The notes under the pieces are model-generated. The model searched no databases. It worked only from the letters and a program-made list of their open reading frames with translations, and was not told where the DNA came from. Source: Bacteroidota bacterium (GTDB lineage Bacteria > Bacteroidota > Bacteroidia > Chitinophagales > LD1). From it: a DNA stretch of 6,285 nt. The number at the start of each line of letters is the position of its first letter. The stretch's first letter is position 1. Location: assembly GCA_003165135.1 (NCBI GenBank), contig PLSN01000222.1, positions 1 through 6,285 of the forward strand. The letters are read 5' to 3'. Below, one piece after another: positions 5,462 to 6,285 of this stretch. The translations under genes and the position numbers were made by a program.

Positions 5462-6285
5462 ATGAAGAAGATCTATTTTATTATCCCATATCCCTTTGGT
5501 GAGGCGCCGTCCCAGCGTTTCAGATACGAGCAGTACTTAGACATCCTGACCAAAAACGGTTTTCAGTACCACCTCAGTTCCTTTTTGGATATTGATGCAT
5601 GGAATATTCTCTATAAGCCCGGTCGATACGTTCAAAAAGCACTAAAGATCGCAGCCGGTTTCGTACGTCGGATCGGAGATGTATTCAGCATGTCGGGTTA
5701 TGATTTTGTATTCATTCATCGGGAGGCAGCACCTATAGGACCTCCTGTATTTGAATGGATCATCGCAAATATCTTAAAAAAGAAGATCATTTATGATTTC
5801 GACGATGCTATATGGCTACCCAACACATCCGACAACAATCGGATCGCAGCAGGGTTAAAATGGCACAGCAAAGTAAGTGCGATATGCAGATGGTCGTACA
5901 AGATATCATGTGGCAATGACTATCTGGCAGACTATGCTCGCCAATTCAACGATAACGTAATAGTAAATCCAACAACTATTGATACCGACAGATATCATAA
6001 CCGTATCAAAGATCAGCATACACCTAAGCTGACAATAGGCTGGACGGGTACACATTCGACCATTCAATATCTGGATGCGATAGTACCGGTACTGCAGAAG
6101 CTGGAGCAGAAATATGATTTCATTTTCACGGTCATTTCAAATTCACCTCCCTCATTCAGTCTAAGGTCACTGAACTATATCAAGTGGTCCAAAGGCACTG
6201 AAATAGACGATCTGCTGAAGTTCAACATAGGTATAATGCCACTGACAGATGATCCCTGGTCCAAAGGGAAATGCGGATTTAAAGC
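5462..6285 (+). CDS. GT4-like glycosyltransferase, 3' end cut by window edge
   Basis: An open frame runs off the right edge after 274 codons and two bases, so the C-terminus is missing. It resembles a GT-B, GT4-like family distinct from the transferase at 3235. Seen: an N-terminal strand and glycine-containing loop KKIYFIIPYPFGEAPSQRFR (2-21), FIHREAAPIGPP (84-95), KIIYDFDDAIWLP (108-120), CGNDYLADYA (150-159), NPTTIDTDRY (169-178), the donor-domain opening IGWTGTHSTIQYL (192-204), and SKGKCGFK (267-274), normally the start of the nucleotide-sugar binding helix. I prefer the ATG at 5462 because it begins at the conserved first strand. An in-frame ATG at 5405 would add 19 hydrophilic residues with no family resemblance. 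The 133-base gap after the oxygenase shows no clear terminator. It probably adds another sugar of the repeat unit; donor and acceptor are unknown. Confidence 0.85.
   Translation, partial: MKKIYFIIPYPFGEAPSQRFRYEQYLDILTKNGFQYHLSSFLDIDAWNILYKPGRYVQKALKIAAGFVRRIGDVFSMSGYDFVFIHREAAPIGPPVFEWIIANILKKKIIYDFDDAIWLPNTSDNNRIAAGLKWHSKVSAICRWSYKISCGNDYLADYARQFNDNVIVNPTTIDTDRYHNRIKDQHTPKLTIGWTGTHSTIQYLDAIVPVLQKLEQKYDFIFTVISNSPPSFSLRSLNYIKWSKGTEIDDLLKFNIGIMPLTDDPWSKGKCGFK

Overview
The window looks like part of a surface-polysaccharide (O-antigen, capsule or exopolysaccharide) biosynthesis locus from a member of the Bacteroidota. Three things point there. A textbook Bacteroidota -7 box (TATCTTTG, fitting TAnnTTTG) lies just upstream of one gene. 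The gene starts are preceded by A-rich stretches rather than Shine-Dalgarno sequences. The glycosyltransferase motifs (DGMTDPLGQSQVLPYL; YDFDDAIW with a GKCGFK end) resemble families I associate with that phylum. The phylum call is inference; genus cannot be given.

Layout, all genes on the + strand. Bases 1-380 hold no convincing gene. They are AT-rich (about 30% GC by hand count over 1-360, against roughly mid-40s in spot counts inside the genes) and contain a 7-bp inverted repeat and short CGCTATT-type repeats. Then follow a WbpB/WlbA-type UDP-GlcNAc-uronate 3-dehydrogenase (381-1352), an 18-base gap, a full-length glutamine-dependent asparagine synthetase-like amidotransferase (1371-3218), a 16-base gap, a GT4-like glycosyltransferase (3235-4479), a 60-base gap carrying the -7 box, an Fe(II)/2-oxoglutarate oxygenase (4540-5328), a 133-base gap, and a second, different GT4-like glycosyltransferase cut by the right edge (5462 onward).

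How they may work together: WbpB makes the 3-keto intermediate of 2,3-diamino-uronic acid sugars (the UDP-ManNAc3NAcA/GlcNAc3NAcA route). The AsnB-like enzyme could convert the C6 carboxylate of such a sugar to an amide, as AsnB homologues in O-antigen clusters are thought to do. The two glycosyltransferases would build the repeat unit, and the oxygenase may hydroxylate something in the same pathway. WbpA, WbpD, WbpE and WbpI partners, flippase and polymerase are not in the window. The first three genes are tightly packed and probably co-transcribed; the oxygenase may have its own promoter.

I see no clearly unprecedented system. The best leads are the WbpB + AsnB pairing, the oxygenase of unknown substrate between two glycosyltransferases, and the promoter that overrules the longest reading-frame start of the oxygenase.
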